Positions 17,717-27,770 are shown, counted from the stretch's first letter. The stretch is DNA of 64,000 bases from Staphylococcus pragensis (GCF_004785665.1 NZ_SRPJ01000002.1:124001-188000), one strand, 5' to 3'. Notes: generated by a model not told the origin, from the sequence alone. Made by a program: numbers and translations.

Positions 17717-18661
17717 ATGAAAAAGTTTAAATTAACTTTCATACTTCTGGCATTGTCCCTCCTTGTATTATCTGGATGCGGATTACCAGGTCTAGGCGAT
17801 GGCGATGCGAAAGACAGTGTAAAAATCACTGCAACAGAAACTAGTGAAACGAAGATAATGGCAAATATTGAGAAATTAATGATTGAACATTACACACATG
17901 ACAAGGTTAAACCAACGATTATAGGTAACTTAGGATCTAGTATCATTCAACATAACGCGTTACAACGTGGTGATGTGAATATGTCAGCGGTACGTTATAC
18001 AGGTACTGAATTGACAAGTGTTTTAGACGCGCCACCGACGAAAAATCCGAAAAAGGCGATGGCAGAGTCGCAAAAACTTTTCAAAAAGAAATATGATCAA
18101 AAGTTCTATAATTCATTTGGATTTGCCAATACTTATGCATTTATGGTGACAAAAGAAGTTGCTGATAAATATCATCTTGAAAAGGTTTCGGATTTAAAAA
18201 AATATAAAGATGAATTACGTCTTGGTATGGATACGCAATGGATGAACCGTGCGGGTGATGGTTATCCAGCATTCCAAAAAGATTATGGCTTTAAGTTTGC
18301 GAGTGCACGTCCAATGCAAATTGGTTTAGTTTATGACGCTCTAAAGAATAAAAAATTAGACGTGGCTGTAGGTTATTCAACGGATGGACGTATTGCAGCG
18401 TATAATTTAAAAATTCTTAAAGATGACCGCAAGTTCTTCCCACCGTATGATGGTAGTCCGTTAGCGACAGAGAAGTTAATTAAAGACAATCCAGAAATTG
18501 ATAAAGCATTAAAGAAATTAGAAGGTAAAATTAGTACAAAAGAAATGCAGAAATTAAATTATGAAGCGGATGGTAAAGGTAAAGAGCCTGCCGTTATTGC
18601 TGAAGAGTATGTGAAAAAACATAACTATTTCGAAGATGATAAGAAAGGTGGTCAAAAATAA
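17717..18661 (+). CDS. opuCC: osmoprotectant-binding lipoprotein OpuCC
   Basis: 314 residues. A lipoprotein signal peptide MKKFKLTFILLALSLLVLSG ends at lipid-modified Cys21 (LSGC). The rest is an OpuAC-type substrate-binding domain with ATETSETKIMANIEKL and a C-terminal domain including VAVGYSTDGRIAAYNLKIL. It captures quaternary ammonium osmolytes at the outer face and delivers them to OpuCB/OpuCD. GGGAGG is about 12 bases upstream. Its stop overlaps the opuCD start. Confidence 0.92.
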   Translation: MKKFKLTFILLALSLLVLSGCGLPGLGDGDAKDSVKITATETSETKIMANIEKLMIEHYTHDKVKPTIIGNLGSSIIQHNALQRGDVNMSAVRYTGTELTSVLDAPPTKNPKKAMAESQKLFKKKYDQKFYNSFGFANTYAFMVTKEVADKYHLEKVSDLKKYKDELRLGMDTQWMNRAGDGYPAFQKDYGFKFASARPMQIGLVYDALKNKKLDVAVGYSTDGRIAAYNLKILKDDRKFFPPYDGSPLATEKLIKDNPEIDKALKKLEGKISTKEMQKLNYEADGKGKEPAVIAEEYVKKHNYFEDDKKGGQK

Positions 18662-19344
18662 TGAAAGGTAACTTATTAAGCTCGCTTTATGAATATTATA
18701 CCTTGAACTTTGGCTACCTTATGGAGTTATTTTTCAAACATTTATTAATGTCGATTTATGGTGTGTTATTCGCGTGTATCATTGGAATACTATTGGGAAT
18801 ACTAATTGCCAGATATTCTAAATTAGCATGGCCCATTATCACGATAGCGAATATAATTCAAACTGTACCTGCTATCGCTATGTTAGCTATTCTAATGTTA
18901 GCGTTAGGTTTAGGGCCAACAACAGTAGTTGTAGCTGTGTTCCTATATGCGTTACTTCCTATTATAAAAAATACGTATACTGGAATTACAGAAGTGGATG
19001 CTAACATTAAGGATGCTGGTAAAGGTATGGGTATGACAAGTAACCAAATTATGCGCATGATTGAACTGCCTTTATCATTATCTGTTATTATCGGAGGTAT
19101 TCGTATCGCGCTAGTTGTAGCTATTGGTATTGTGGCTATTGGTTCATTTATTGGTGCACCAACACTTGGTGATATCATCATTCGTGGTACGAACTCAACA
19201 GATGGTACGGTTTATATTTTAGCCGGAGCTATTCCCATTGCTTTAATTGCGATTATTATTGATTTAGGGTTACGCGGTTTAGAAAAAAGATTAGACCCAA
19301 CTCATAAAAGTAAAAAGAATAAACAAGTTCAAAAAATTAATTAA
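18661..19344 (+). CDS. opuCD: osmoprotectant ABC transporter permease OpuCD
   Basis: 227 residues, paralogous to OpuCB. It has about 6 membrane segments and the EAA-type loop IKDAGKGMGMTSNQIMRMIEL. The C-terminus is basic (KSKKNKQVQK). It is the last gene of the operon, starts on the TAATG overlap with opuCC, and is followed by a strong nested hairpin. Confidence 0.92.
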   Translation: MKGNLLSSLYEYYTLNFGYLMELFFKHLLMSIYGVLFACIIGILLGILIARYSKLAWPIITIANIIQTVPAIAMLAILMLALGLGPTTVVVAVFLYALLPIIKNTYTGITEVDANIKDAGKGMGMTSNQIMRMIELPLSLSVIIGGIRIALVVAIGIVAIGSFIGAPTLGDIIIRGTNSTDGTVYILAGAIPIALIAIIIDLGLRGLEKRLDPTHKSKKNKQVQKIN

Positions 19345-19362
19345 TAAGTGTTAGATAAATAA

Positions 19363-19428
19363 GAAAAGCGTTGTATACGCGTGAAGTTGCACTATAATAG
19401 TGCGCTTTCACGGTAACAACGCTTTTTA
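19363..19428. terminator. bidirectional terminator between opuCD and lrgB
   Basis: AAAAGCGTTGT pairs with ACAACGCTTTTT. Inside, CGTGAA/TTCACG and GCACTAT/ATAGTGC form a second stem, so the structure is a nested hairpin serving both convergent operons. Confidence 0.85.
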
Positions 19429-19431
19429 TTA

Positions 19432-20133
19432 TTAGAATAATACTGAAGCAAGTGGTGGAACGATGGCTACGATAATGACACCTACGATAACCACTGCGAT
19501 ACTTCCCATTGATTCTTCTGTTTCCCCTAATTCTTTTGCTGCGGCAACGCCTAATGTATGTCCGCTAGTACCTAACGCTAAACCTCGTGCGATAGGGTTA
19601 GAGATTTTAAATAATTTAACAATTTTAGTACCTAATGCAGAAATTACGACTGCGTTTAAAATAACGGCTAATGATGTTAATTCTTTCACACCGCCAATAC
19701 CTTCAGAAACTGGTAAAGCAATTGCTGTTGTAGCAGCTTGTGGTAACATTGATGCACCGATTTGATCTCCTAAACGGAAAAGGATTGTTACTAAGTAAAT
19801 TAAGATTAAAGCAACTAATGTACCGATTGCGATACCGCCAAAAATTTGTAGCCAATATTTCTTCAATACGTCACGCTTTTTATATAAAGGAATCGCGAAA
19901 CTGATTGTTGCTGGTTCTAAGAAGAAGTTGATGATGTCGCCACCAATTTTATAATTTTCATAGCTAATGCCTGTAACTTTTAAGAAAACAATACCTGCTA
20001 CCATTGCCACAAAGAGTGGTGCAAGTAAGAAGAAACCATTTGTCTTTTTATAAAAGTATTGTGCGATAACAAACGGAATGAGTGAGACTAATATCCCAAA
20101 ATATGGTGTAGTGATACCTAAATGCTCTGCCAT
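19432..20133 (-). CDS. lrgB: antiholin-like membrane protein LrgB
   Basis: 233 residues, hydrophobic, with the LrgB/CidB family stretches [36 protein letters not shown] and [21 protein letters not shown]. Together with LrgA it opposes the CidA/CidB holin-like activity that promotes murein hydrolase release and lysis. It overlaps lrgA by one base (TAATG), with GGGGAGGG upstream. The neighbouring lytSR operon encodes its known activator. Confidence 0.93.
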   Translation of the reverse strand: MAEHLGITTPYFGILVSLIPFVIAQYFYKKTNGFFLLAPLFVAMVAGIVFLKVTGISYENYKIGGDIINFFLEPATISFAIPLYKKRDVLKKYWLQIFGGIAIGTLVALILIYLVTILFRLGDQIGASMLPQAATTAIALPVSEGIGGVKELTSLAVILNAVVISALGTKIVKLFKISNPIARGLALGTSGHTLGVAAAKELGETEESMGSIAVVIVGVIIVAIVPPLASVLF

Positions 20134-20588
20134 TATTTACCCTCCCCAAGTTTTGTGTTTTCATTTTGTTCTTTAGATGGGAATAATGATTTTGTAACGA
20201 ATAACTGTGAAACAAATCCCACACAAATAAGTAATAATAATGTTGAAATAATGATTAATAATAAGATTAAAATCGGATGTTGACTTAAGATAGGTAATGA
20301 ATTAATTACAGAAACCCCAGCTGGTACGAATAAGAAACTAATGTTATTTGTTAGTGCTGTACCGACACCTTCAACTTGTCCCAATTTTACAATTCCTGTA
20401 CATAATAATATGAATAATAATACCAGTCCGATAACCGATGCTGGCATTGGAAATGGTATAAAGCTTTCAATAATTTTTGAAATTAATAAAACGACTGCAA
20501 TGGTTAAAGCTTGTTGGAAAAAGCTATATGTTTTTTCAACTTTGCCATTTCCATGACTACGCGTTTCTTGCGTCTTTGCTTGACTCAT
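20133..20588 (-). CDS. lrgA: antiholin-like protein LrgA
   Basis: 151 residues with about four membrane segments. The family core is [24 protein letters not shown] and the neighbouring loop is [14 protein letters not shown]. Its small holin-like topology is typical of LrgA. It is the first gene of lrgAB, with AGAGGGAG before the ATG. The 297-bp upstream region must hold the LytR-responsive promoter, but I cannot point to a LytR site. Confidence 0.93.
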   Translation of the reverse strand: MSQAKTQETRSHGNGKVEKTYSFFQQALTIAVVLLISKIIESFIPFPMPASVIGLVLLFILLCTGIVKLGQVEGVGTALTNNISFLFVPAGVSVINSLPILSQHPILILLLIIISTLLLLICVGFVSQLFVTKSLFPSKEQNENTKLGEGK

Positions 20589-20788
20589 TATTTTTCGCTC
20601 CCTCTCTCTATTTCTCTTAAGTTCAGTTTATTATTGAAGCGGTTACTTTTGGGAGATTAAAAGGCGAGTTACAAAAAATGTGTTGTGAGATGCATTATTT
20701 GAAAGGTGACTATCAATAAGGGAAAAGAAGTTCTTAGCTACTTTAAATAAGAGTTAACACATAGTTACTTTTCAGAGAGTTAGAGGTA

Positions 20789-20856
20789 AAAAAAGAAAAG
20801 CTTTTAATCTCATCTTAGCGAGCTGAATTTGAAGGCTCTCCATGGATTAAAAGCTT
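20789..20856 (-). terminator. terminator after lytSR
   Basis: On the minus strand AAGCTTTTAATC pairs with GATTAAAAGCTT and is followed by TTCTTTTTTT. The 34-nt loop contains a small inner stem. Confidence 0.8.
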
Positions 20857-20885
20857 AGATTTAGTATGATGATACGTAAACGTAT

Positions 20886-21656
20886 TTATTTTAAACCAAT
20901 TTCTTGCTTGAATGCTTTCATATAAGAACGACTGACTTGATATTTAATGCCAGTTGTCATCGTCACTTGATAAGTGTAGTTAAACCATTGTTCTACGCTA
21001 TCGATGTGCTGTTTATTAATAATCGTGGCACGATGAATTTTAATGAATTGTTCCTCTGGCAATTTTTTATCATAAGAATTGAGCGGTTCTGTTGATTCAT
21101 AATCTCTTTTGATTGTAGATATGGTTGTAACACCATTGTTAACTGAAACACCAACGATGTCTGCTAAGTTAATAACGTAAATACGTTCATCGACCTCGAT
21201 AGGAATAACAGATGGTGAAGCGGTAGTTGACTTATCATTTGGCATAGGGTTTTCTTTTTGTGCAAAATCAGACGATTCTGTCGTATTTGAACGAAGTAAT
21301 AGGGCACGTTCTACTTTTTGAACGGCTTGCGCGATACGTTCTTGTTCAAAGGGTTTTAAAATATAGTCTAGTGCGTTGAGTTCAAATGCTTTTACAGCAA
21401 AGGTATCATGTGCTGTGGCAAAAATGATATAAGGTGCCTGTTTCATTTTTTGAATTTTTCCAGCTAAATCAATGCCACTTTCATCCATTAAATTAATATC
21501 AAGAAAGACAAGGTCATACGTTTCATAAAGCAATTTTTCAAGTGTCTCTTCAATATTTTCAGCTTCTTCTATTAATTCGAATCCGCCCATCTCGTCTAAT
21601 AAATAGTGTAATTCATTACGTGCTAGGGGTTCATCATCTACAATTAGCGTTTTCAC
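20886..21656 (-). CDS. lytR: LytTR-family response regulator LytR
   Basis: 256 residues. The receiver domain has phosphoacceptor Asp53 ([12 protein letters not shown]) and the switch lysine in [10 protein letters not shown]. The C-terminal LytTR DNA-binding domain includes [20 protein letters not shown] and [15 protein letters not shown]. The start is GTG at 21656, directly after the lytS stop (TAAGTG), with AAGGAGG spanning the lytS end, so translation is coupled. It activates lrgAB in response to membrane potential and pyruvate or acetate signals in S. aureus. Confidence 0.93.
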   Translation of the reverse strand: MKTLIVDDEPLARNELHYLLDEMGGFELIEEAENIEETLEKLLYETYDLVFLDINLMDESGIDLAGKIQKMKQAPYIIFATAHDTFAVKAFELNALDYILKPFEQERIAQAVQKVERALLLRSNTTESSDFAQKENPMPNDKSTTASPSVIPIEVDERIYVINLADIVGVSVNNGVTTISTIKRDYESTEPLNSYDKKLPEEQFIKIHRATIINKQHIDSVEQWFNYTYQVTMTTGIKYQVSRSYMKAFKQEIGLK

Positions 21657-23411
21657 TTAGTCTTCCTCCTTTAAATGATGATAAGGGATGTGACAACTCA
21701 CAGTAGTACCTTGGTCATTAGAATTGAAATGAAGTTGAGCAATAGAACCATATATTCCTACTAAACGACGGTTCAAATTCTCCAATGCGCTTCCTGTACC
21801 TGTTTCAGACATGACACTCATTTGACCAATCAATGGTAATTTCTCTGCATCAATACCGTTTCCGTTATCACTTACAGCAATTTTAAGCGCTTGTTGCTCA
21901 TAGTGAGCATCGACTTTAATGATGTTATCTTTACGTCGATGTTTAAACGCATGCTTAATTGCATTTTCAACTAATATTTGAATAATGAAAGGTGGAATTA
22001 ACACGTTTTTACAATTTTGGTCGACATTATAATGAATCGTAAAGCGATCTGGGAATCTTGCTTGTTCTAATGATAAGTACGCTTCTACTTGTTGTAATTC
22101 TCTCTCCAAAGTAATGGTATTATTACGCGCCCCTTGTAAGTTTGATCGAAAGAACTGGCTTAAATGTAGTAATAATTTGCGGGCCTTTTCACTATCGATA
22201 CGTACAAGCGCCGAAATCGTATTAATCGCATTAAAGAAGAAATGAGGATTCACTTGTGCTTGTAATGACTTAATTTCGGCATCACGCAAGAGCTTACTTT
22301 GCATCTCAGCTTGTCCAAGTTCTAATTGACTTGAGAAAATGTCTGCCAAACCACGCGCAAGTTGTTTCGTTGAAGTTGTGATGTCACGTTCTTCAGTAAA
22401 ATAAAATTTTAAAGTGCCAGCTATTTCATTATTCGTCATTAAGGGGATAACAATCGCAGCTGTCAAAGGACAATTCGGGTTGTTACAACCAATACTTTCT
22501 TTTGAATGGGCTTCCTTCAATTGCCCAGTGCGAATCACTTCTTTAGATAAATGAGTGATAATTTCTTTCTTCGCAACATGATGGTCACTTCCAGCTCCCA
22601 CATGTGTTAGGATATCTGTTTTATTAGTAATCGCTACGGCAGATACTTTCATTAGCTTTAAAATGATTTCAGCTACTGGCCTTGCTGATTTCTCATTTAA
22701 TCCCGAACGAAAATAGGGTAACGTTTTATTCGCTAGTTCTAATACGTCATGGGTTTGTATCGCACGTGTTTGTTCTTCTTGTTTAAGCGTCGATAAGATG
22801 ATAGATAAGAAAATAGCAGTACCAATACTGTTAATTAAAATCATAGGTAATGATATAAATTGAACTAATGACCAAGCAGCTGTTGCATCATCAGCAAAAA
22901 CAAAAATACAAATCATTTGAATGGCTTCATTTAATGCTCCTATTACTGCGCCAACAAGCATAGTAGGGTAAGTATAACGACGCATCGTACGGTAACCATA
23001 TACTCCTGATATTAAGGCAATAATTACAGAGGAGATTAAATAAGTATAGGCATTTGCACCACCAATAAATAAACGTGATAAACCAGATATAATACCAACA
23101 ATAATAGCCACAAACGGTCCGCCAATCAGACCTGACATACCAATGGTTAACACACGTGTATTGGCCATCGAAGCATTGTCATTCAAATGATAATAAATAT
23201 TGCTAGAAATAATTTTGCCATTTTCAATCTCAATTCCTGTGAAATTAGAAATAATCGCGAAAAGGGAGAAAATAATCGTTAATTGCCATTGAGAGCGTAA
23301 TTTCTCACGTTCACCCATCATCTTTTTAAAATGATTAACATTCATCAATATGTAGGCAATGATAATGATTAAACCTACGCGCTCAAGCAATAATATAAAT
23401 AAGTTAAACAT
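21657..23411 (-). CDS. lytS: sensor histidine kinase LytS
   Basis: 584 residues. The N-terminal 5TMR-LYT sensor has about six membrane segments with ENGKIISSN and GLIGGPFVAIIVGIISGL. A GAF domain with two cysteines (SIGCNNPNCPLTA) follows, then a LytS/YehU-type kinase core. The phosphoacceptor is His390 in VNPHFFFNAINTISAL, the same residue number as in S. aureus LytS. The ATPase N box is ILVENAIKHAFKH, and the G box is SDNGNGI. AAGGTG precedes the ATG. It is the first gene of lytSR. Confidence 0.94.
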   Translation of the reverse strand: MFNLFILLLERVGLIIIIAYILMNVNHFKKMMGEREKLRSQWQLTIIFSLFAIISNFTGIEIENGKIISSNIYYHLNDNASMANTRVLTIGMSGLIGGPFVAIIVGIISGLSRLFIGGANAYTYLISSVIIALISGVYGYRTMRRYTYPTMLVGAVIGALNEAIQMICIFVFADDATAAWSLVQFISLPMILINSIGTAIFLSIILSTLKQEEQTRAIQTHDVLELANKTLPYFRSGLNEKSARPVAEIILKLMKVSAVAITNKTDILTHVGAGSDHHVAKKEIITHLSKEVIRTGQLKEAHSKESIGCNNPNCPLTAAIVIPLMTNNEIAGTLKFYFTEERDITTSTKQLARGLADIFSSQLELGQAEMQSKLLRDAEIKSLQAQVNPHFFFNAINTISALVRIDSEKARKLLLHLSQFFRSNLQGARNNTITLERELQQVEAYLSLEQARFPDRFTIHYNVDQNCKNVLIPPFIIQILVENAIKHAFKHRRKDNIIKVDAHYEQQALKIAVSDNGNGIDAEKLPLIGQMSVMSETGTGSALENLNRRLVGIYGSIAQLHFNSNDQGTTVSCHIPYHHLKEED

Positions 23412-23633
23412 ATTAAGACACCTTAATTTTAGAAAATTTAAATATACTGTTTATTATAATATGGAAAATTTGATGTTAATAGATTAAAATTAATAACTAT
23501 ATTTACCAGTTATTTTAGAATTAGTCGTTTAAGATATTTTTAACTATTTTAATAAGAAATATTTCATAAAATAAAGTATTTTATTAAGTCAATTAACCTT
23601 AATTATGATAAGGTTTTTAATATAAACTATTTT

Positions 23634-23652
23634 AAATAGTTTTTAGGGTATA
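23634..23652. promoter_or_regulatory. perfect 9-bp-arm palindrome upstream of NorB/NorC-type exporter
   Basis: AAACTATTT-T-AAATAGTTT lies 20 bp before the exporter start codon and just ahead of its AGGAGG. No T-tract follows. Position and symmetry suit a repressor operator, but the regulator is unknown. Confidence 0.5.
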
Positions 23653-23671
23653 TTAGGAGGAATTTTTCAAA

Positions 23672-25072
23672 ATGGAGTCTTCAAAAGAGTTTAGGGGAGA
23701 TAATAAACTACTCATAGGTATTATTATAGGTGTACTAACGTTTTGGTTGTTTGCGCAATCACTCGTTAACATTGTACCAACGCTACAATCATCATTTAAT
23801 ACAAATATGGGTACAATCAATATTGCAGTAGGTTTATCTGCATTATTCTCAGGATTATTTATTGTTGGTGCTGGGGATATTGCTGATAAATTTGGACGCG
23901 TCAAGATGACCTATTTAGGTTTAGCTTTAAATATTATAGGATCATTATTATTAATTATTGCACCAATTGCTTGGTTATTATTAATTGGACGTGCGTTACA
24001 GGGACTATCAGGTGCGTTCATTATGCCATCAACGCTTGCGATTATTAATGAATATTACATTGGAAAAGACAGACAACGTGCTGTAAGTTTCTGGTCAATC
24101 GGTTCTTGGGGCGGTAGTGGTATATGTTCACTATTTGGTGGATTTATGGCTTATACAGTTGGTTGGCAATGGATTTTTATTGTGTCTATCGCTTTATCTA
24201 TCTTAGCCTTTTTCTTAATTAAACATACGCCTGAAACAAAGTATGAACCAGGACCTGAAGAAACAGAGAATAACTCTAAATTTGATGTAATGGGATTAAT
24301 CTTGCTTGTGATTACGTTATTAAGTGTTAATGTCATGGTGACACAAGCCGCTGATCGTGGATTATTCTCACCAATGATTTTATCTCTTGGTGTAGTATTC
24401 CTAGTGGCTGGAATTTTATTTATCATTCGCGAACTTAAAGCAGATAATCCACTTGTTGATTTTCATTTATTTTTAAATAAAGGTTACAGTGGTGCGACAC
24501 TCTCTAACTTCATGTTAAATGGTGTCGCAGGTGGTACTTTGATAGTTGTTAACACATATTATCAAAGTCAATTAGGATTTAGCTCGTTACAAGCGGGTCT
24601 CATTTCTATTACGTATCTTGTAGCTGTACTTATCATGATACGTGTAGGTGAAAAGTTATTACAAAAACAAGGAGCAAAAAGACCATTATTAATGGGTAGT
24701 GGCTTTACCTTTGTTGGTTTACTATTACTATCATTAACGTTTTTACCAAATGTAGCGTATATTATTTCAAGTATAATAGGTTACTTATTATTTGGTATTG
24801 GTTTAGGTACATACGCAACGCCTTCAACAGATACAGCGGTTGCTGAAGCACCTGACGATAAAGTTGGGGTAGCATCTGGTGTTTATAAAATGGCGTCTTC
24901 ATTAGGAAATGCCTTTGGCGTAGCGATGTCTAGTACCATTTACGGTTTTTGTGCTTCACAAATGAATTTACAACTTGGTGGCGCAGCAGGAGTAATATTC
25001 AACGCAGGTATTGCTTTAACTGCTTTCGTTGTTATCTTATTCTTAGTTCCAAAAAAAGCAGGTAAAATTTAA
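23672..25072 (+). CDS. NorB/NorC-type multidrug (quinolone) efflux MFS transporter
   Basis: 466 residues and about 14 membrane segments, DHA2 family. It has the signatures typical of staphylococcal NorB and NorC: LIGIIIGVLTFWLFAQSLVN, ALFSGLFIVGAGDIADKFGR, RALQGLSGAFIMPSTLAII and YWSIGSWGGSG-like FWSIGSWGGSGICSLFGG. Such pumps export fluoroquinolones, biocides and dyes by proton antiport. I cannot decide between NorB and NorC. AGGAGG precedes the start, and a candidate operator palindrome sits upstream. Confidence 0.85.
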   Translation: MESSKEFRGDNKLLIGIIIGVLTFWLFAQSLVNIVPTLQSSFNTNMGTINIAVGLSALFSGLFIVGAGDIADKFGRVKMTYLGLALNIIGSLLLIIAPIAWLLLIGRALQGLSGAFIMPSTLAIINEYYIGKDRQRAVSFWSIGSWGGSGICSLFGGFMAYTVGWQWIFIVSIALSILAFFLIKHTPETKYEPGPEETENNSKFDVMGLILLVITLLSVNVMVTQAADRGLFSPMILSLGVVFLVAGILFIIRELKADNPLVDFHLFLNKGYSGATLSNFMLNGVAGGTLIVVNTYYQSQLGFSSLQAGLISITYLVAVLIMIRVGEKLLQKQGAKRPLLMGSGFTFVGLLLLSLTFLPNVAYIISSIIGYLLFGIGLGTYATPSTDTAVAEAPDDKVGVASGVYKMASSLGNAFGVAMSSTIYGFCASQMNLQLGGAAGVIFNAGIALTAFVVILFLVPKKAGKI

Positions 25073-25087
25073 TATTATATACAAAGT

Positions 25088-25145
25088 TAGGAACAATGTA
25101 GAAATCTTTTATTAAACTGGATTTCTGTATTGTTCCTATTTTTAA
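25088..25145 (+). terminator. terminator after the exporter gene
   Basis: AGGAACAAT and inner GAAATC pair with ATTGTTCCT and GATTTC, followed by ATTTTTA. Confidence 0.75.
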
Positions 25146-25256
25146 TAAAAATAAATTAATTTATCTAAAAATTAAGAATATTGTGTGTATTGTATTGACT
25201 GACAATAAGTGAAGTAGTATTTTAAAATCATCATTAATAAAAAGGAGTTATGACAT

Positions 25257-26189
25257 ATGAAAATAGCGATTGCTGGTTCAGGGGCGTTAGGAAGTGGATT
25301 TGGAGCAATGTTATACCGTCAAGGTTATGACGTTACATTAATTGATGGTTGGGAACCTCAAGCTTCAGCCGTTAAAAATGATGGCTTACATATTGATATC
25401 AATGGAGAACAACATCATTTAAATATTCCTATGTATCAAGATACGGAAATCCCAGAAAATGCTAAATACGATATCGTCTTTTTATTTACTAAAGCCATGC
25501 AACTTCAAGACATGTTACACCATATTCAATCGCATATTCATGACGAAACGATTATGGTTTGTACGATGAATGGCTTAAAACATGAGCGTAAAATTGCAAA
25601 CTATGTAGATGAAGCGCGTATCGTAAGAGGGGTAACGACTTGGACGGCTGGTTTAGAATCTCCAGGACATACCCATTTAATGGGTGCAGGGCCTGTTGAA
25701 ATCGGTGCGCTTGTGGAAGAGGGACACCCCAATGTTGACACAGTATTTGATATTCTGGAAAAAGCAAAACTTAATCCTCATAAAAGCGAAGATTTACAAC
25801 AATCTATTTGGAAGAAAATTTGCGTAAATGGTACAGCCAATGCATTATGTACGATTCTAGAATGTCGTTTATCTAATCTAAATGAAAGTGATTATGCGAG
25901 AAAGCTTGTTTATAAAATTACTCAAGAAATTGTTCAAGTTGCGACAGTAGATGGGGTACATTTAAACGCAGATGAAGTTTACAATTATCTCATTGATTTA
26001 AATGATAAGGTAGGTCCTCATTTCCCATCGATGTATCAAGATTTAATTAATAATAATCGTTTAACTGAGATTGATTATATTAATGGCGCTGTGGCTAAAT
26101 TAGGTGCTGAACATCATATCGAAGCGCCAGTTAATCAATTTGTAGCTAATATGGTTCACGCTAAAGAAGAACAACGTCACGCGAAATAA
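25257..26189 (+). CDS. 2-dehydropantoate 2-reductase family (ketopantoate reductase)
   Basis: 310 residues. The N-terminal Rossmann motif is GSGALGSGFG at residues 7-16. The catalytic core has the lysine in SIWKKICVNGTANALCTILE, and the C-terminal domain has the family EIDYINGAV motif. The reaction would be NADPH-dependent reduction of ketopantoate to pantoate for coenzyme A synthesis. It is not beside panB, panC or panD, so it may be a paralog with a different 2-oxo acid substrate. AAAAGGAG precedes the start. Confidence 0.85.
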   Translation: MKIAIAGSGALGSGFGAMLYRQGYDVTLIDGWEPQASAVKNDGLHIDINGEQHHLNIPMYQDTEIPENAKYDIVFLFTKAMQLQDMLHHIQSHIHDETIMVCTMNGLKHERKIANYVDEARIVRGVTTWTAGLESPGHTHLMGAGPVEIGALVEEGHPNVDTVFDILEKAKLNPHKSEDLQQSIWKKICVNGTANALCTILECRLSNLNESDYARKLVYKITQEIVQVATVDGVHLNADEVYNYLIDLNDKVGPHFPSMYQDLINNNRLTEIDYINGAVAKLGAEHHIEAPVNQFVANMVHAKEEQRHAK

Positions 26190-26198
26190 TCTAAACGT

Positions 26199-26246
26199 GT
26201 TAAGTCTTTGAAATTACATGCAAATGTGATGTTCAAAGGCTTTAAC
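26199..26246 (+). terminator. possible terminator after the ketopantoate reductase gene
   Basis: GTTAAGTCTTTGAA opposes TTCAAAGGCTTTAAC with one mismatch. The following T-tract is weak. Confidence 0.5.
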
Positions 26247-26330
26247 TATGTTCACTTTTAAAATATGAATTTTGGGGTAAAACTATAAATAATTAAGAAG
26301 ATGATCAACAAAATAGGAGTTGTGATAATA

Positions 26331-26804
26331 ATGAATCAAACAACGAAACGTATCCTTTTGACTGGTGTTGTAGGCGGTCTGTTGAGTGGAGCTGTAAAGA
26401 TGGGGTGGGAAGGTCTCGTACCTCCTAGAACACCTGAACGTGATGAAGAGCCACCGCCAATGACATTACTTAATAAAGTAGGTTTACCTGAGAACGTTAA
26501 AAATGCTACGTATCACTATAATGGGAATGATGTTCCAGTAACAGTCATGTGTATTCACTATGGCTTTTCAGTTGCTAATGCATTATCTTATGGTTTATTA
26601 GCTGAAAAATGTTCAAAGGTTACGGCTTTAAAGGGTTCATTATTCGGTATAGCCGTGCATATCGCATTCCATGAATATATTTTACCGAAACTTGAATTGA
26701 CGCCACCAGTTAAAGAATTACCAATTGAAGAGCGTATTTCAGAATTGCTAGGTCATATTGTATGGATGAATACGATTGATTTCGTTCGAACTTCTGGACA
26801 ATAA
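26331..26804 (+). CDS. YagU-family (DUF1440) membrane protein
   Basis: 157 residues with hydrophobic stretches around ILLTGVVGGLLSGAVKMGWE, IHYGFSVANALSYGLLAE and GSLFGIAVHIAFHEYILPKL. The proline-rich PPRTPERDEEPPP segment after helix 1 is typical of YagU. In E. coli YagU is an inner membrane protein linked to acid tolerance, and its biochemical role is unknown. The ATG at 26331 is preferred. A GTG at 26322 is possible but sits against the AGGAG ribosome binding site. Confidence 0.8.
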   Translation: MNQTTKRILLTGVVGGLLSGAVKMGWEGLVPPRTPERDEEPPPMTLLNKVGLPENVKNATYHYNGNDVPVTVMCIHYGFSVANALSYGLLAEKCSKVTALKGSLFGIAVHIAFHEYILPKLELTPPVKELPIEERISELLGHIVWMNTIDFVRTSGQ

Positions 26805-26860
26805 GTACGAGTTTAGATATTCATTTTCAATAAAGAGAAATAGAAAGGTGAGTATAAAGT

Positions 26861-27712
26861 ATGACCAAAATATTTGTAACAGGCGCGACAGGATTAATCG
26901 GTACAAGATTAGTGCAACGTTTGAATGAGGAAGGTCATGAAGTGGCAGGCTTCACGACATCTGAAAAAGGTAAAGAGAAATTAGAACGTCTTAATGTCAA
27001 AGCATACATCGGCGACATCTTAAAGGCAGATACGATTGACGCAGCAATTGGAGATTTCCGACCAGAAATCATTATTAATCAAATTACTGATTTGAAAAAT
27101 GTGGATATGGCGGCGAACACAAAAGTACGTGTTGAAGGTGGTAAAAACTTAACAGATGCAGCTTTAAAATATGATGTGAAGAAAGTTGTAGCGCAAAGTA
27201 TTGGCTTTATGTATGAACCTGGAGAAGGTTTAGCAACTGAAGAAACACCTCTTGATTATAACTCTGAAGGAGACCGTAAAATTACGGTTGATGGTGTGGT
27301 TGGTCTTGAAAAAGAAACAGCACGCATGGATCAATATGTCATTTTACGCTTTGGTTGGTTATATGGTCCAGGTACTTGGTATGGTAAAGACGGCATGATT
27401 TATAATCAATTTAAAGATGGTGAAGTGACAATGACAGATGGTGTTACTTCATTTGTGCATTTAGATGATGCCGTTGAAGTTTCTATTCAAGCGATGGCGT
27501 TTGATAATGGTATTTACAATGTGGCAGATGACGAACCAGTTAAAGGCTCAGACTTTGTGGCATGGTACGCTAAAGAAGTAGGTGTTGATCCTAAAGTAAC
27601 CATTCAACCTGCGCAACCATTTGAAAGAGGTATTACGAACGACAAATTTAAAGCTCAAGGCGGAAAATTAATTTATAACACTTGGAAAGATGGTATGCAT
27701 CCATTGAAATAA
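26861..27712 (+). CDS. NAD-dependent epimerase/dehydratase-like SDR, atypical
   Basis: 283 residues. It has the extended-SDR nucleotide-binding motif VTGATGLIGTRL at residues 6-17, the RFGWLYGPGTWYG substrate region and the SFVHLDDAVEV motif. The usual YxxxK catalytic pair is not evident: the expected region reads TVDGVVGLEKETARM. So it may bind NAD(P) without classical epimerase chemistry. GAAAGGTG precedes the ATG. It is preceded by the YagU-like gene 56 bp upstream, possibly one transcript, and ends at a bidirectional terminator. Confidence 0.82.
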   Translation: MTKIFVTGATGLIGTRLVQRLNEEGHEVAGFTTSEKGKEKLERLNVKAYIGDILKADTIDAAIGDFRPEIIINQITDLKNVDMAANTKVRVEGGKNLTDAALKYDVKKVVAQSIGFMYEPGEGLATEETPLDYNSEGDRKITVDGVVGLEKETARMDQYVILRFGWLYGPGTWYGKDGMIYNQFKDGEVTMTDGVTSFVHLDDAVEVSIQAMAFDNGIYNVADDEPVKGSDFVAWYAKEVGVDPKVTIQPAQPFERGITNDKFKAQGGKLIYNTWKDGMHPLK

Positions 27713-27720
27713 TGGGAGCG

Positions 27721-27760
27721 AAAAGGGAGCTGAACCACATTGCGGTTTCAGCTCCCTTTT
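27721..27760. terminator. bidirectional terminator between SDR and yidC-like genes
   Basis: AAAAGGGAGCTGAA pairs with TTCAGCTCCCTTTT around a 12-nt loop, with A and T tracts on the two sides. Confidence 0.9.
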
Positions 27761-27770
27761 GTATTTGGAA

